Shown here one piece after another: positions 1-7,702 of a DNA stretch of 13,624 bases. How positions within the stretch are numbered: the first letter of the stretch is position 1; each line of letters opens with the position of its first letter. The stretch is from contig JAILDD010000198.1 in assembly GCA_024689605.1 (NCBI GenBank), positions 1 to 13,624 of the forward strand, given 5' to 3'. The stretch comes from Lachnospiraceae bacterium. Lineage in GTDB: Bacteria > Bacillota_A > Clostridia > Lachnospirales > Lachnospiraceae. The position numbers and the translations under genes were made by a program. The notes under the pieces were generated by a model that saw nothing but the letters and a program-made list of their open reading frames with translations, made no database searches and was not told where the DNA came from.

Positions 1-282
1 ATCATAGCCTATCACCCTTATTGGCATATCGTCATCGGGCATCGTCTGATTCTCAATCCCGAGCATGGCTATTCGGATATCGTTCTGCCTCCAATATTTT
101 GAAACATCCCTTTCCAGTCCACGGAATCCACTTTCCCCTAAGTAAACCCCGTGGTCCGATGCTGTTTCAAGCTCGGTCTCTTCTACACATTTCCTTCCTT
201 CAAAGACAAGATTGTTAACTATGTCTGCAAAGACATCGTTAAAATCCATCAAGGACTTTTCAGTCATATCTTTTTCTGCCAT
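1..282 (-). CDS. Rpn-family recombination-promoting nuclease / transposase-like protein, 5' part only
   Basis: The gene starts at the ATG at 280-282 and runs off the left edge of the window with no stop, so 94 residues are visible. An AGGAG sequence at 290-294 lies 7 bases before the ATG and supports this start. The protein begins MAEKDMTEKS and contains ERDVSKYW (residues 57-64) and IAMLGIENQTMPD (71-83). From family knowledge, these resemble the N-terminal region of Rpn/YhgA-like PD-(D/E)xK proteins, which are abundant in Lachnospiraceae and often annotated as putative transposases. D59 and the E-x-Q of ENQ (77-79) would be the nuclease-core acidic and Gln positions. Family members are DNA endonucleases that promote recombination; activity here is not shown. 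The gene lies beyond the operon terminator and is probably unrelated to the pyrimidine genes. Plus-strand open frames over the same bases are shadows. Confidence 0.75.
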   Translation of the reverse strand, partial: MAEKDMTEKSLMDFNDVFADIVNNLVFEGRKCVEETELETASDHGVYLGESGFRGLERDVSKYWRQNDIRIAMLGIENQTMPDDDMPIRVIGYD

Positions 283-765
283 ATATTTACTCCTTTCAGT
301 TTATCACTACCCTTTCCTATTCTCAATGTGAAACCGCTGCTAAGGTGAGAATTCCAATGTACCCTCATTTTCTGATGCCAGGCGAAGCTGACTGACCGTT
401 TTCTTAAGACCGAAAAAAACGTAAACTATCGCCAGAACAGTTTCCGTATCGAATAATATTTTTTGTGGTAAAATCAGCGAACGATGCCCGTTGCTACTTT
501 CGACTGACTGTCAAAAGCAGATGTAGAATAACATTATTATAATAATATGTCAAATGTACTTTTCCTGCACTTCAAAAAAGATAGTGTGAAAATGCTGAAA
601 AACAGGTACATTACTCAGTTAATGGCTAAACTTGCATCGCAAGGTATACCTGCCAAGAGTTAATCCATAAAAAAATAGCAATAGCACTAGACTATTGCTA
701 TTATACATAATTTTTGTTCAGCGATTACGTTATTGACTGTAAAGAATAAGAGCACCTCCAGACAA
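283..765. other. Non-coding stretch between the Rpn-like gene and the operon end
   Basis: This stretch contains the ribosome binding site of the Rpn-like gene (290-294) and the operon terminator (674-702). An inverted repeat ATTCTCA/TGAGAAT (319-325 and 346-352) lies in the Rpn-like leader. Two short open frames are visible. One is on the minus strand, 510 down to 343, 56 codons between stops, with no Met codon. The other is on the plus strand, 547-663, 38 codons from an ATG with no recognisable ribosome binding site. I recognise neither product. They may be chance frames or remnants of degraded genes. I see no RNA gene or insertion-sequence ends here. Confidence 0.5.
669..702 (-). terminator. 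Rho-independent terminator of the pyrimidine operon
   Basis: A perfect 11-bp stem, AATAGCAATAG (674-684) and CTATTGCTATT (692-702), encloses a 7-base loop. On the minus strand the stem is followed by a run of T (the A-run at 669-675). It starts about 63 bases after the last stop codon of the operon. The stem is AU-rich, so efficiency is uncertain, but position and polarity fit. Confidence 0.8.
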
Positions 766-1395
766 TCAGATTACATCAAATTTAATACTAACATAATTCT
801 TAATAATCTCTACGCACTTATCTCTTCCGACTCTGTCGCTATTTAGAACAAGATCGTAATTGATGGGATTAGTCCAGTCTTTTCCACCGGTGTAATAACT
901 GTAATACTTAGCTCTGTATTTATCAGTAGAATGTATCAGCTGATTTGCCCTATCTTTAGAGACGTGCATCTTTTCCCTGATGGAGTTTACACACGCTTCC
1001 CTCGGAGCTTCTATATATATGCTTATTACATTTTTGTAATTGCGCAAAATATGATCAGCACATTTTCCAATGATAATACAGCTTTCTGTTGTTGCCAGAC
1101 TGGTTATTATTTCTGCCTGAAGATTAAAGAGGTTCACATCAGAAATATAGTTCTTGTCATGTGCTTCAACAATTCCGCTTACAGGTATTCTCCTTAAGAA
1201 TTTTGCTATATACTTTCCTCTGAGTTTTTCATCTGTTTCTACAAACAGGCTTTCATCCACGCCATTTTTATCGGAAGCCATAGTAAGAATCTGTCTGTCA
1301 TAGCATGGTATTCCTAGCTCTTTAGCAAGCTTCTCGCCTATTTCTTTTCCGCCGCTGCCAAATCCCCTGGCTATTGTTATTACATAATTTCTCAC
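766..1395 (-). CDS. Cytidylate-kinase-like P-loop protein (last gene of operon)
   Basis: This 209-residue protein belongs to the cytidylate-kinase-like family (Cytidylate_kin2 type) that is common and mostly uncharacterised in Firmicutes. The N-terminus ITIARGFGSGGKEIGEKLA (residues 6-24) is the family's variant P-loop. It has G-S-G-G-K followed by Glu instead of the usual Thr/Ser, so it departs from classical Cmk. CYDRQIL (31-37) follows, as in the family. The basic, alpha-helical C-terminal half (KDRANQLIHSTDKYRAKYY, 146-164) fits the lid region of NMP-kinase-like folds. A GGGGAGG sequence lies just before the ATG and the gap to pydC is only 27 bases, so it is co-transcribed with the catabolic genes. 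Its substrate is unknown. Phosphorylation of a pyrimidine nucleotide is suggested only by family name and neighbourhood; a regulatory or salvage role is equally possible. Confidence 0.8.
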   Translation of the reverse strand: MRNYVITIARGFGSGGKEIGEKLAKELGIPCYDRQILTMASDKNGVDESLFVETDEKLRGKYIAKFLRRIPVSGIVEAHDKNYISDVNLFNLQAEIITSLATTESCIIIGKCADHILRNYKNVISIYIEAPREACVNSIREKMHVSKDRANQLIHSTDKYRAKYYSYYTGGKDWTNPINYDLVLNSDRVGRDKCVEIIKNYVSIKFDVI

Positions 1396-1422
1396 ATTGA
1401 ACCTCCCCGGCCTTATTCCATG

Positions 1423-2685
1423 TTACGCTATGTCTGCCTTTAAAACCGCATTGAGCATAACGGAAGCACCTTCCGTACAGTGCTCAGGTGATGAATATTC
1501 GGGCTCACAGTGTGAAAGTCCATCTTTTGACTGTACAAATATCATCGTAGTAGGAAGCATATAGGATGCAAACTGTGCATCATGACCTGCTCCGGAATGA
1601 ATATACTGATGAGATACTCCCAATTCTTCACATGCTTCTTTTACATAACCAACAAGAATTTTATCCCAATACACTGTATCTCTGTTCCATGCTTTTTCAA
1701 CTTCACACGTACAGCCTGCAAAGCTCTTGCTCTCCAGACTCTTAACGATGTCAAGAACCCTGGCAAGTACTTCCGGATCCTCATGTCTTGCATCAAACGA
1801 AAAGTCGAAGAAATCAGGAACACAGGTATGTACACAGGGATGACATACTACTTCACCAGTTGTATAAACAAGATCTGAATATCCGAGTTTATCTATTTCC
1901 TCGTGCAGGTAAACCAGAGCCTGTGATGCAGCAAAAAAAGCATCTCTTCTTTTAGGCATGGGGAATGTTCCGGCATGTGTTGTCTGTCCGTAAAACTTGA
2001 TTCTGTAATTAAACATTCCGAGAACACAGTCTACTACACCGACATCATTACCGGCATCCTCAAGTATGGGCCCCTGTTCAATATGTGTCTCAAACATATA
2101 CTCATATAGATCGGGATTTAAACGATTCTTTTTATCGCCAACAAATCCAGAATTGTTTAATGCCTCTCCGAATGTACTCACTCCATCAACTATACTTACA
2201 GACTTCATCATATCTTCATACTTAAACTTGACTCTGATATCTTCGGGAAGATAATCATAGCAGACTATTCCTGAACACATCATTGCGGGAGGATAGAGAG
2301 ATCCTTCCTCATTTGTCCAAATCATCGCAGTAAGAGGATGCTTATGCGGAATGTTATTTTCAACAACGGTTTCCAGCACTTCCATTGCAGACATGACTCC
2401 GAGGATTCCGTCATAATTACCACCGTTTTTCACAGAATCACAGTGGGATGCCATAACAATCCTTTTTGCACTCTGATCACTGCCTTCGATAGTAGCATAT
2501 ATGTTAGCTACATCATCCATCTCAATGGTTGCTCCAATCTTTTCCATTCTTTTGATAAACTCGTTTCTCGCACTTATAGCAGCTTCGGATAAAGAGTATC
2601 TGGTAATACCACCATGACCGGCATCTCCAAATTTTGAAAATGTAGCGATTTTATCTTTCATTCTTTCCAAACTACACTGATACAT
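1423..2685 (-). CDS. pydC: Beta-ureidopropionase (N-carbamoyl-beta-alanine amidohydrolase), M20 family
   Basis: Third enzyme of reductive pyrimidine breakdown: it hydrolyses N-carbamoyl-beta-alanine to beta-alanine, CO2 and ammonia. The 420 residues match the usual length of the M20 allantoate amidohydrolase/N-carbamoyl-amino-acid hydrolase group. Metal-binding motifs are all visible: SHCDSV (H81), GGNYDG (D92), TNEEGS (E126/E127), ETHIEQG (H201) and SHCEPEYS (H392). The dimerisation-domain motifs TTHAGTFPM and SGAGHDAQ are also present. The start is an ATG with AAGGAGG upstream. The gap to pydA is 16 bases. The fold alone cannot separate beta-ureidopropionase from allantoate amidohydrolase or L-carbamoylase; the assignment comes from its position directly after dihydropyrimidinase and dihydropyrimidine dehydrogenase. 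The protein is cytoplasmic, with no signal peptide. Confidence 0.88.
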   Translation of the reverse strand: MYQCSLERMKDKIATFSKFGDAGHGGITRYSLSEAAISARNEFIKRMEKIGATIEMDDVANIYATIEGSDQSAKRIVMASHCDSVKNGGNYDGILGVMSAMEVLETVVENNIPHKHPLTAMIWTNEEGSLYPPAMMCSGIVCYDYLPEDIRVKFKYEDMMKSVSIVDGVSTFGEALNNSGFVGDKKNRLNPDLYEYMFETHIEQGPILEDAGNDVGVVDCVLGMFNYRIKFYGQTTHAGTFPMPKRRDAFFAASQALVYLHEEIDKLGYSDLVYTTGEVVCHPCVHTCVPDFFDFSFDARHEDPEVLARVLDIVKSLESKSFAGCTCEVEKAWNRDTVYWDKILVGYVKEACEELGVSHQYIHSGAGHDAQFASYMLPTTMIFVQSKDGLSHCEPEYSSPEHCTEGASVMLNAVLKADIA

Positions 2686-2701
2686 ATTATTGTCCTCCTT
2701 A

Positions 2702-4189
2702 TTATTTCTTTTTTACCCTGACTCCGGCTGAAATGGCGTCCGCCGGACATACCAGTCTGCATAGCTGACAACCTACACATTTATCCGGTATCAATACAGG
2801 CTTTCCGTCAAATGCTATTGCCTGGTGACCGCCGTCAGCACACGATACATAGCATCTTCCGCATCCGATACAGTTTTTCCTTATAAACTTCGGATACTCT
2901 ATCGTGCTTCTATCGAGCGCGTCCGGATTCTTTATGGCATTCAGACCTTTGCCGACTATTTCAGACAGACTTTCAATTCCATGCTCGGACATATATCCCG
3001 ACATACCCTCGATCATATCTTCTATGATGCGATAGCCGTATTGCATTACAGCAGTAGTGACCTGAATCGTTCCACAGCCCATAGCCATAAATTCTGCAGC
3101 ATCTCTCCAGGTTTCAATTCCACCCATTCCACTGATCGGAACATTCTTAAGTGCTTCATTTTTCTTCATATCGCTTATGAATCTCAATGCAATAGGTTTA
3201 ACCGCTTTACCTGAATATCCACCGACAGAAGAGGATCCATTTACTGACGGGGCTGTAACAAACATATCAAGATCAACATTCATTACGCTCTTGATCGTGT
3301 TGATAGCAGCTATACCATCTGCCCCGGCTTTGACTGCTGCTATAGCAGGTATTGTCATATCCGTGATATTGGGGGTCATCTTGGCCAGGATAGGAAGTCC
3401 GGTTCCCTTTCTTGTTGCAGCAGTATATGCCGCAACAAGATCAGGATCAGTTCCTACATCACTGCCAAGTCCTTCTCCAACCATCTGAGGACATGAGAAA
3501 TTACATTCAATAACATCTGCTCCGGCATCTTCCATAAGAGCCGCCAGCTTAGTCCATTCCTCTTCATTCTGTCCCATTATCGAAGCAATGATCATCTTCT
3601 TCGGATAATCCTTGTTTAATCTCCTGATAAATTCCAGATTTTCTTCTAAAGTATGATCCGATATCTGCTCGATATTCTTGAACCCGACGAATGGATTGCT
3701 CTCTTTTGAAAGAGCTGCAAATCGCGGAGACACCTCATCAGGAACAAATGTCCCTATCGTTTTAAATGCTACTCCTGCCCACCCGGCATCAAATGCTCTC
3801 GCTACCATCTCATAGTTCGAACCGACGACAGATGATGACAGAAGAAAAGGATTCTCACATTTAAATCCGCAAAAGTCTATCGACAGATCAGGAGCATCAT
3901 TTCCTGAAGATCTTCTTCCGACTGCCTCAAGATCCTTCATGACACCGGGAATATCAACGGGTTTTCCCAATTTTCCTTTTCTGCAATTCTTTATACACGG
4001 AGCATCACAATCGATACATGAAATATTATCTGCATCTCTCCTGATTGCGCCCGGGAGATTTTCAAATCTTATCGCCCGTATTATCCTGCCGGGATCTTTA
4101 CCTTTAGGACAGCTTGCCGTACATGAAGGTTCTTTGCATAACAGGCATCCACCTGCTTCGGTTGTTAAACGGTATGTTTCATAAGCCAT
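2702..4189 (-). CDS. pydA: Dihydropyrimidine dehydrogenase, PreA-type catalytic subunit with extra N-terminal Fe-S module
   Basis: First step: reduction of uracil or thymine to the 5,6-dihydro form. Residues about 101-420 form the FMN-binding TIM barrel of the PreA/DPD family. NFSCP (230-234) carries the catalytic Cys (C233) and substrate-binding Asn/Ser. N208 (GQNEEEW) and N297-T298 match other DPD pyrimidine-binding positions. The C-terminus carries two [4Fe-4S] motifs (C440/443/446/450 and C471/474/477/481). At 495 residues it is longer than typical PreA (about 410). The extra 90 N-terminal residues hold C15/18/23/27-Pro and C58/61/65/69, resembling the Fe-S part of PreT or the DPD N-terminus. 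No FAD or NAD(P)H-binding GxGxxG region follows, and no preT gene is nearby. Ribosome binding is weak (GGAG, 8 bases before ATG). pydB ends 16 bases upstream. The electron donor is unknown. Confidence 0.9.
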   Translation of the reverse strand: MAYETYRLTTEAGGCLLCKEPSCTASCPKGKDPGRIIRAIRFENLPGAIRRDADNISCIDCDAPCIKNCRKGKLGKPVDIPGVMKDLEAVGRRSSGNDAPDLSIDFCGFKCENPFLLSSSVVGSNYEMVARAFDAGWAGVAFKTIGTFVPDEVSPRFAALSKESNPFVGFKNIEQISDHTLEENLEFIRRLNKDYPKKMIIASIMGQNEEEWTKLAALMEDAGADVIECNFSCPQMVGEGLGSDVGTDPDLVAAYTAATRKGTGLPILAKMTPNITDMTIPAIAAVKAGADGIAAINTIKSVMNVDLDMFVTAPSVNGSSSVGGYSGKAVKPIALRFISDMKKNEALKNVPISGMGGIETWRDAAEFMAMGCGTIQVTTAVMQYGYRIIEDMIEGMSGYMSEHGIESLSEIVGKGLNAIKNPDALDRSTIEYPKFIRKNCIGCGRCYVSCADGGHQAIAFDGKPVLIPDKCVGCQLCRLVCPADAISAGVRVKKK

Positions 4190-4205
4190 ATCTGTTTCTC
4201 CGTGT

Positions 4206-5579
4206 CTATCGCTTGTTTCTTGGACTTCTCTTAATGTATTTTCCCATACCGGGATTACCTACATATTCTCCGTTATCGTATACAAGCTCTCCCCTTAAGA
4301 ATGTCATCACGGGATATCCATGCATTTTGGCTCCTTCCCATATGGTATGGTCATAGTCCGAATGCATGTTGTTTACACTTACCGTAAACTCTTTATCCTT
4401 ATCATAGATAACGATATCAGCATCCTTTCCGACTGCCAGAGATCCCTTATTATCACATCCAAAGATCCTGGCTACATTGGTTGAGCAAACCTCGACAACC
4501 TTTTCAAATGTAAGCTTTCCCTCATTAGCTGCACTAAGCATATAAGGATAAAGGTTTTCTACACCGGCACAGCCGTTGGGAATCTTGGTATAATCATCCT
4601 TGCCCCAATCTTTTTCATAACTCTGGAAAGGACAATGATCTGTTGCCACCGTATCAATAAATCCTGACTTAAGAGCGGTCCATAAAGCTTCTTTACTTTC
4701 AGCGTTTTTCATTGGTGGAGAACAAACAAAGTTACGTCCGTCTTCACGCTTATAAACATCACATGTAAACTCAAGGTACTGAGGACAAGTCTCTACATAA
4801 ACCTCATATCCGTTCTTCTTAGCATCTATGCAGGCCTCAAGTCCTTCCTTGTCAGCCATATGAACGATATATACCGGCGCATCAAGATGTGTTGCCCAAT
4901 GAACAACTCTTTTGTCTGCCTCAGCTTCTACAAACTCAGGACGTGACATATAGTGATACCATGCCGATGTCTTGCCTTCCTTAAGATACTCTGCAGTTCT
5001 TAAATCGATCAGATCCGGATTCTCTGCATGAACATTGATCATAGCACCAAGCTCATCAGCTCTCTTAAGCAGGGTTACCAGCATACCGTCATCCACCATC
5101 ATGCCTTCTTTCTTATAAACCAGAAAGCACTTATAGCTTGTGATACCTTCACCTACTGCTGTTTCCATCTCTTTCAGGATGTCTCCGTCATTAAAATCTG
5201 TTATACAGCAGTGGAAAGCATAATCACAGCATGCGTCCGTCTCAAGAATCTCTTTCTTCGAATTGATCAGTCCCAGAATAGTCTCACCTTTATGCTGAAC
5301 GGGATAATCAAATATCGTTGTAACACCTCCGCACACTGCTGCCCTTGTACCGGAAAGATAACTGTCTGCCGATACTGTACCGCCAAAAGGCATCTGCATA
5401 TGCGTGTGAGCATCTATCGCACCGGGAAGAACTAACTTTCCTTTAGCGTCAATCGTCCTATCCGCTGATACATCCAGATCTTTACCTATTGCTGCAATCT
5501 TGCCTGCTTCAACAGCTACATCTGCTATAAAACTTTCGGTTGCTGTAACAACAGTACCACCTTTAATCAGTAAATCCAC
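4206..5579 (-). CDS. pydB: Dihydropyrimidinase (amidohydrolase, cyclic amidase)
   Basis: Second step: ring opening of dihydrouracil to N-carbamoyl-beta-alanine. The 457 residues fit the D-hydantoinase/dihydropyrimidinase family. All dinuclear-metal ligands are visible: DAHTHM (H58, H60), carbamylated Lys in TSYKCFLVYK (K150), NVHAEN (H184), IVHMAD (H240) and ATDHCP (D314). Y155 and the SPP motif at 287-289 fit known substrate contacts. The start is GTG at 5577-5579, chosen because GAAAGGAG lies 9 bases before it and the second codon begins the conserved DLLIKGGTVV strand. The substrate-binding-protein gene ends 48 bases upstream. A hydantoinase with other substrates is possible by family, but its place between the other pyrimidine enzymes makes dihydropyrimidinase by far the best reading. 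Cytoplasmic. Confidence 0.92.
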   Translation of the reverse strand: MDLLIKGGTVVTATESFIADVAVEAGKIAAIGKDLDVSADRTIDAKGKLVLPGAIDAHTHMQMPFGGTVSADSYLSGTRAAVCGGVTTIFDYPVQHKGETILGLINSKKEILETDACCDYAFHCCITDFNDGDILKEMETAVGEGITSYKCFLVYKKEGMMVDDGMLVTLLKRADELGAMINVHAENPDLIDLRTAEYLKEGKTSAWYHYMSRPEFVEAEADKRVVHWATHLDAPVYIVHMADKEGLEACIDAKKNGYEVYVETCPQYLEFTCDVYKREDGRNFVCSPPMKNAESKEALWTALKSGFIDTVATDHCPFQSYEKDWGKDDYTKIPNGCAGVENLYPYMLSAANEGKLTFEKVVEVCSTNVARIFGCDNKGSLAVGKDADIVIYDKDKEFTVSVNNMHSDYDHTIWEGAKMHGYPVMTFLRGELVYDNGEYVGNPGMGKYIKRSPRNKR

Positions 5580-5627
5580 CGTGAACCGCTCCTTTCTGTT
5601 TTTAATTACCTACCTTGATAATTGGCT

Positions 5628-6794
5628 TTATTTAAAATTTTCAGGTTTATATACAAGTACCAGACCTGATCTCTGATATACCTGAGCAATTTCTACAAGG
5701 TCCATTCCGCCTGCATCTGCGGATGCCAGATTTGTTTCCCAGGTTACACCGAAATCTACAGTACCGCTGTTTACTGCGGTAGTCTCTGCAATATCACCGC
5801 CACCGGAAACAATGTTTACCTTTAAGCCCACCTCTTCATAGTAACCAAGGGCGTCTGCAACGAAATATCCCATGAACTGAGCCTGTGGAAGCCACTTGAG
5901 CTGAATGGATACTTCAGACTTTTCAACATCAAACTTTCCGTCAGATGCCTTTGCTGCCTCGATAAATGATGAGTCTCTGATATCATCTAAAGTAAGCGCC
6001 TGGAACTTTTCATTAGCAGCGGGATCATCAAGCGTTACATACTTCTTGGCAATATCAAGAGTCTGTTCCATAGCCTCATCATCCATATAACCTATATCAG
6101 ATACCGTATTTCCCTTTGTATCTGTAGATACAAGCTTTGCAACTTCTTTAGCCATATATGACTGATGATCGGGAGATACACTTGAGCCTGCTTCATATAC
6201 GATCTGGGCTGCTTCTTCCGGATTTGCTACAGCATATTCCCAACCCTTAAGAGATGCATATAAGAATGCCTTAACTGTTTCAGGATTTTCCTGCGCAAAT
6301 TTCTTTGTACAGAAGATATTATCTTCAAGCATCGCTACACCTTCATCATTCATGTCGATATATTCTACGGTGTCACCATATGCATATCCTCCATCATAAT
6401 CATTCTTGACCAGTCCGAGCTCGTTATAGGTCATAGCAGAGGCTAAAGTAATGGAATCATCATCAAAACCATCCATAGTAAAGTCCTGACTGAGATACTC
6501 TGTCGGCAGATCGTATTTTGCAAGTAATGCAAGAATTTCATACTCATTACCAAGTCCCCAGTTACCAACCTTGCCTGATTCTGCTGCTGCCTTGATAACA
6601 GCTTCCGAAGTAAGCTCTGATGCTTCGGACTCGCCTCCGGTTTCAGAAGCTTCTGTAACTTCTGCTTCTGCGGAATCAGTTGCGGGAGCCCCGGCAGCCG
6701 GCTGGACACCACCACCACACGCAGTCAGCCAAAATGCTGATGTTGCAACTGTCATCGCTGTTGCCATCTTCCTTTTCAATCCATTCTTTTTCAT
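5628..6794 (-). CDS. ABC transporter substrate-binding lipoprotein, NMT1/THI5-like, apparently circularly permuted
   Basis: This is the extracytoplasmic ligand receptor of the importer encoded just upstream. A basic N-terminus and hydrophobic stretch end in lipobox LTAC (C26), so the mature protein is lipid-anchored. Residues about 31-68 are an Ala/Glu/Ser/Thr-rich linker. Residues 74-283 match the second half of NMT1/THI5-like binding proteins: KVGNWGLGNEYE at 75-86, then AMTYNELG, and the C-terminal part ending near residue 283. Residues 295-388 match the part that normally comes first: VSIQLKWLPQAQ, GYFVADALGYYEEVGL, then VDFGVTW and YQRSGLVLVYKP just before the stop. The reading frame is continuous, so this is a reordering and not a break. 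The family binds thiamine-type pyrimidines, nitrate or sulfonates; the operon suggests uracil, thymine or a related pyrimidine. GGAGG precedes the ATG. Nothing is missing except a short lobe-linking segment. Confidence 0.85.
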   Translation of the reverse strand: MKKNGLKRKMATAMTVATSAFWLTACGGGVQPAAGAPATDSAEAEVTEASETGGESEASELTSEAVIKAAAESGKVGNWGLGNEYEILALLAKYDLPTEYLSQDFTMDGFDDDSITLASAMTYNELGLVKNDYDGGYAYGDTVEYIDMNDEGVAMLEDNIFCTKKFAQENPETVKAFLYASLKGWEYAVANPEEAAQIVYEAGSSVSPDHQSYMAKEVAKLVSTDTKGNTVSDIGYMDDEAMEQTLDIAKKYVTLDDPAANEKFQALTLDDIRDSSFIEAAKASDGKFDVEKSEVSIQLKWLPQAQFMGYFVADALGYYEEVGLKVNIVSGGGDIAETTAVNSGTVDFGVTWETNLASADAGGMDLVEIAQVYQRSGLVLVYKPENFK

Positions 6795-6826
6795 AGTTTA
6801 TCCTCCTTCAGATTTTTATTTATATC

Positions 6827-6842
6827 AACCGAATGAACGGTT
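6827..6842 (-). promoter_or_regulatory. Intercistronic hairpin between permease and binding-protein genes
   Basis: AACCG (6827-6831) and CGGTT (6838-6842) pair around a 6-base loop in the 54-base gap after the permease stop. No T-run follows on the minus strand, so it is not a good terminator. It could mark mRNA processing or stabilisation that raises binding-protein levels relative to the permeases, as is common in ABC operons. The stem is short and could be chance. Confidence 0.3.
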
Positions 6843-6848
6843 AATACC

Positions 6849-7697
6849 TTATTTGTACCGCCTTAGCGTTATAGTCTGTATAAGCATCAGAACAGCATAT
6901 GAAATGATACCTATGATACAGGCTGTCATTATGTATGCCCAGGCTGTAGAATACTGTGCGAGAACTATGTTTTCTCTTATCTGCCTGCCTACACCGGTAA
7001 TATATTCTGCGAAATACTCACTTACTATCGTTGTCATTACCGAGGCAGGAACCGAAACTTTAAGAGCAGTAAATATGTATGGTACAGAGTTGGGAAGCCT
7101 GAGTTTAAACAATGTTTTAAATTTCCCCGCTGCATATGTGCTCATCAGATCTTCCGAATATGGTTTCAATTCATGCAAACCCCTGTATGCATTGAGGATC
7201 ATATTTGCTGCAGCTATAAGTGCTACGACTATTATCTTCGAAACCATGCTTCTGACCGGTGCGCTGTCGGATATGTCTTTTGTCCAGTTGTTCATCACCG
7301 GTGCCAATGCCACTACAGGTACTGATGCCAATGCTCCTATGACAGTCACACCGCCCTTCATTGTTCCCGGGAATAATACAGCAAGGACTGCAACTATATA
7401 TCCCAATAAACTTCCAACGATCAATCCGATAAAAGCAACACTCAGAGTGGATCCGGTATTTTCTCCGATCTTCTGTATATTTTCGATAAAGATATTTACT
7501 ATCTTTCCGGGCAACGGTAAGGTAAAACTGTCTGAACCCAGGATCATGTGCAGTCTTCCTGTCTGCCATAAGAAAAGAATTACTACCGCAAGCATTAAAG
7601 GCATGATCACCGTTAATGAACTCTGAAATTTCGCATTACCTTTAGCTCTTCTGTAAAGACTCTTTTTTCTCTTAATCTTTGTTGCCGGTTTTGCCAT
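6849..7697 (-). CDS. ABC transporter permease (second of two), SsuC/ThiX-like
   Basis: Inner-membrane subunit of the importer; probably pairs with the preceding permease as a heterodimer. The 282 residues show about six hydrophobic segments (near 28-45, 84-108, 115-135, 152-168, 205-228, 252-275) after a very basic N-terminus. The cytoplasmic loop that docks on the ATPase is DLMSTYAAGKF...LRLPNSVPYIF (183-209), a divergent EAA motif ending in the typical LP-x3-P. I start the gene at the ATG at 7695-7697, because AGGAG at 7706-7710 lies 8 bases before it. An in-frame GTG at 7704-7706 overlaps that ribosome binding site and is unlikely to be used. The previous gene's stop is at 7703, leaving a 5-base gap, so the two permeases are probably translationally coupled. 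Confidence 0.88.
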   Translation of the reverse strand: MAKPATKIKRKKSLYRRAKGNAKFQSSLTVIMPLMLAVVILFLWQTGRLHMILGSDSFTLPLPGKIVNIFIENIQKIGENTGSTLSVAFIGLIVGSLLGYIVAVLAVLFPGTMKGGVTVIGALASVPVVALAPVMNNWTKDISDSAPVRSMVSKIIVVALIAAANMILNAYRGLHELKPYSEDLMSTYAAGKFKTLFKLRLPNSVPYIFTALKVSVPASVMTTIVSEYFAEYITGVGRQIRENIVLAQYSTAWAYIMTACIIGIISYAVLMLIQTITLRRYK

Positions 7698-7702
7698 AAT
7701 GA

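Noticed and set aside
21..348. Two 65-codon plus-strand frames at the left edge
   Set aside because: They are antisense to the Rpn-like gene, which has a good ribosome binding site and recognisable sequence; neither frame shows motifs.
547..663. A real 38-residue small protein gene on the plus strand
   Set aside because: No ribosome binding site precedes the ATG and I do not recognise the product; kept only as a possible remnant.
1423..2685. Allantoate amidohydrolase (purine breakdown)
   Set aside because: The M20 motifs fit either function, but no allantoinase or ureidoglycolate genes are present and the gene follows pydB and pydA.
5628..6794. Reading the binding-protein gene as a truncated or frameshifted pseudogene
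   Set aside because: Both family halves are complete in one uninterrupted frame with a lipoprotein signal and ribosome binding site; only their order differs.
6571..7626. A 351-codon plus-strand open frame opposite the binding-protein and permease genes
   Set aside because: It spans two well-supported minus-strand genes, has no family-like motifs, and its composition is explained as the antisense of signal-peptide, linker and membrane-segment codons.
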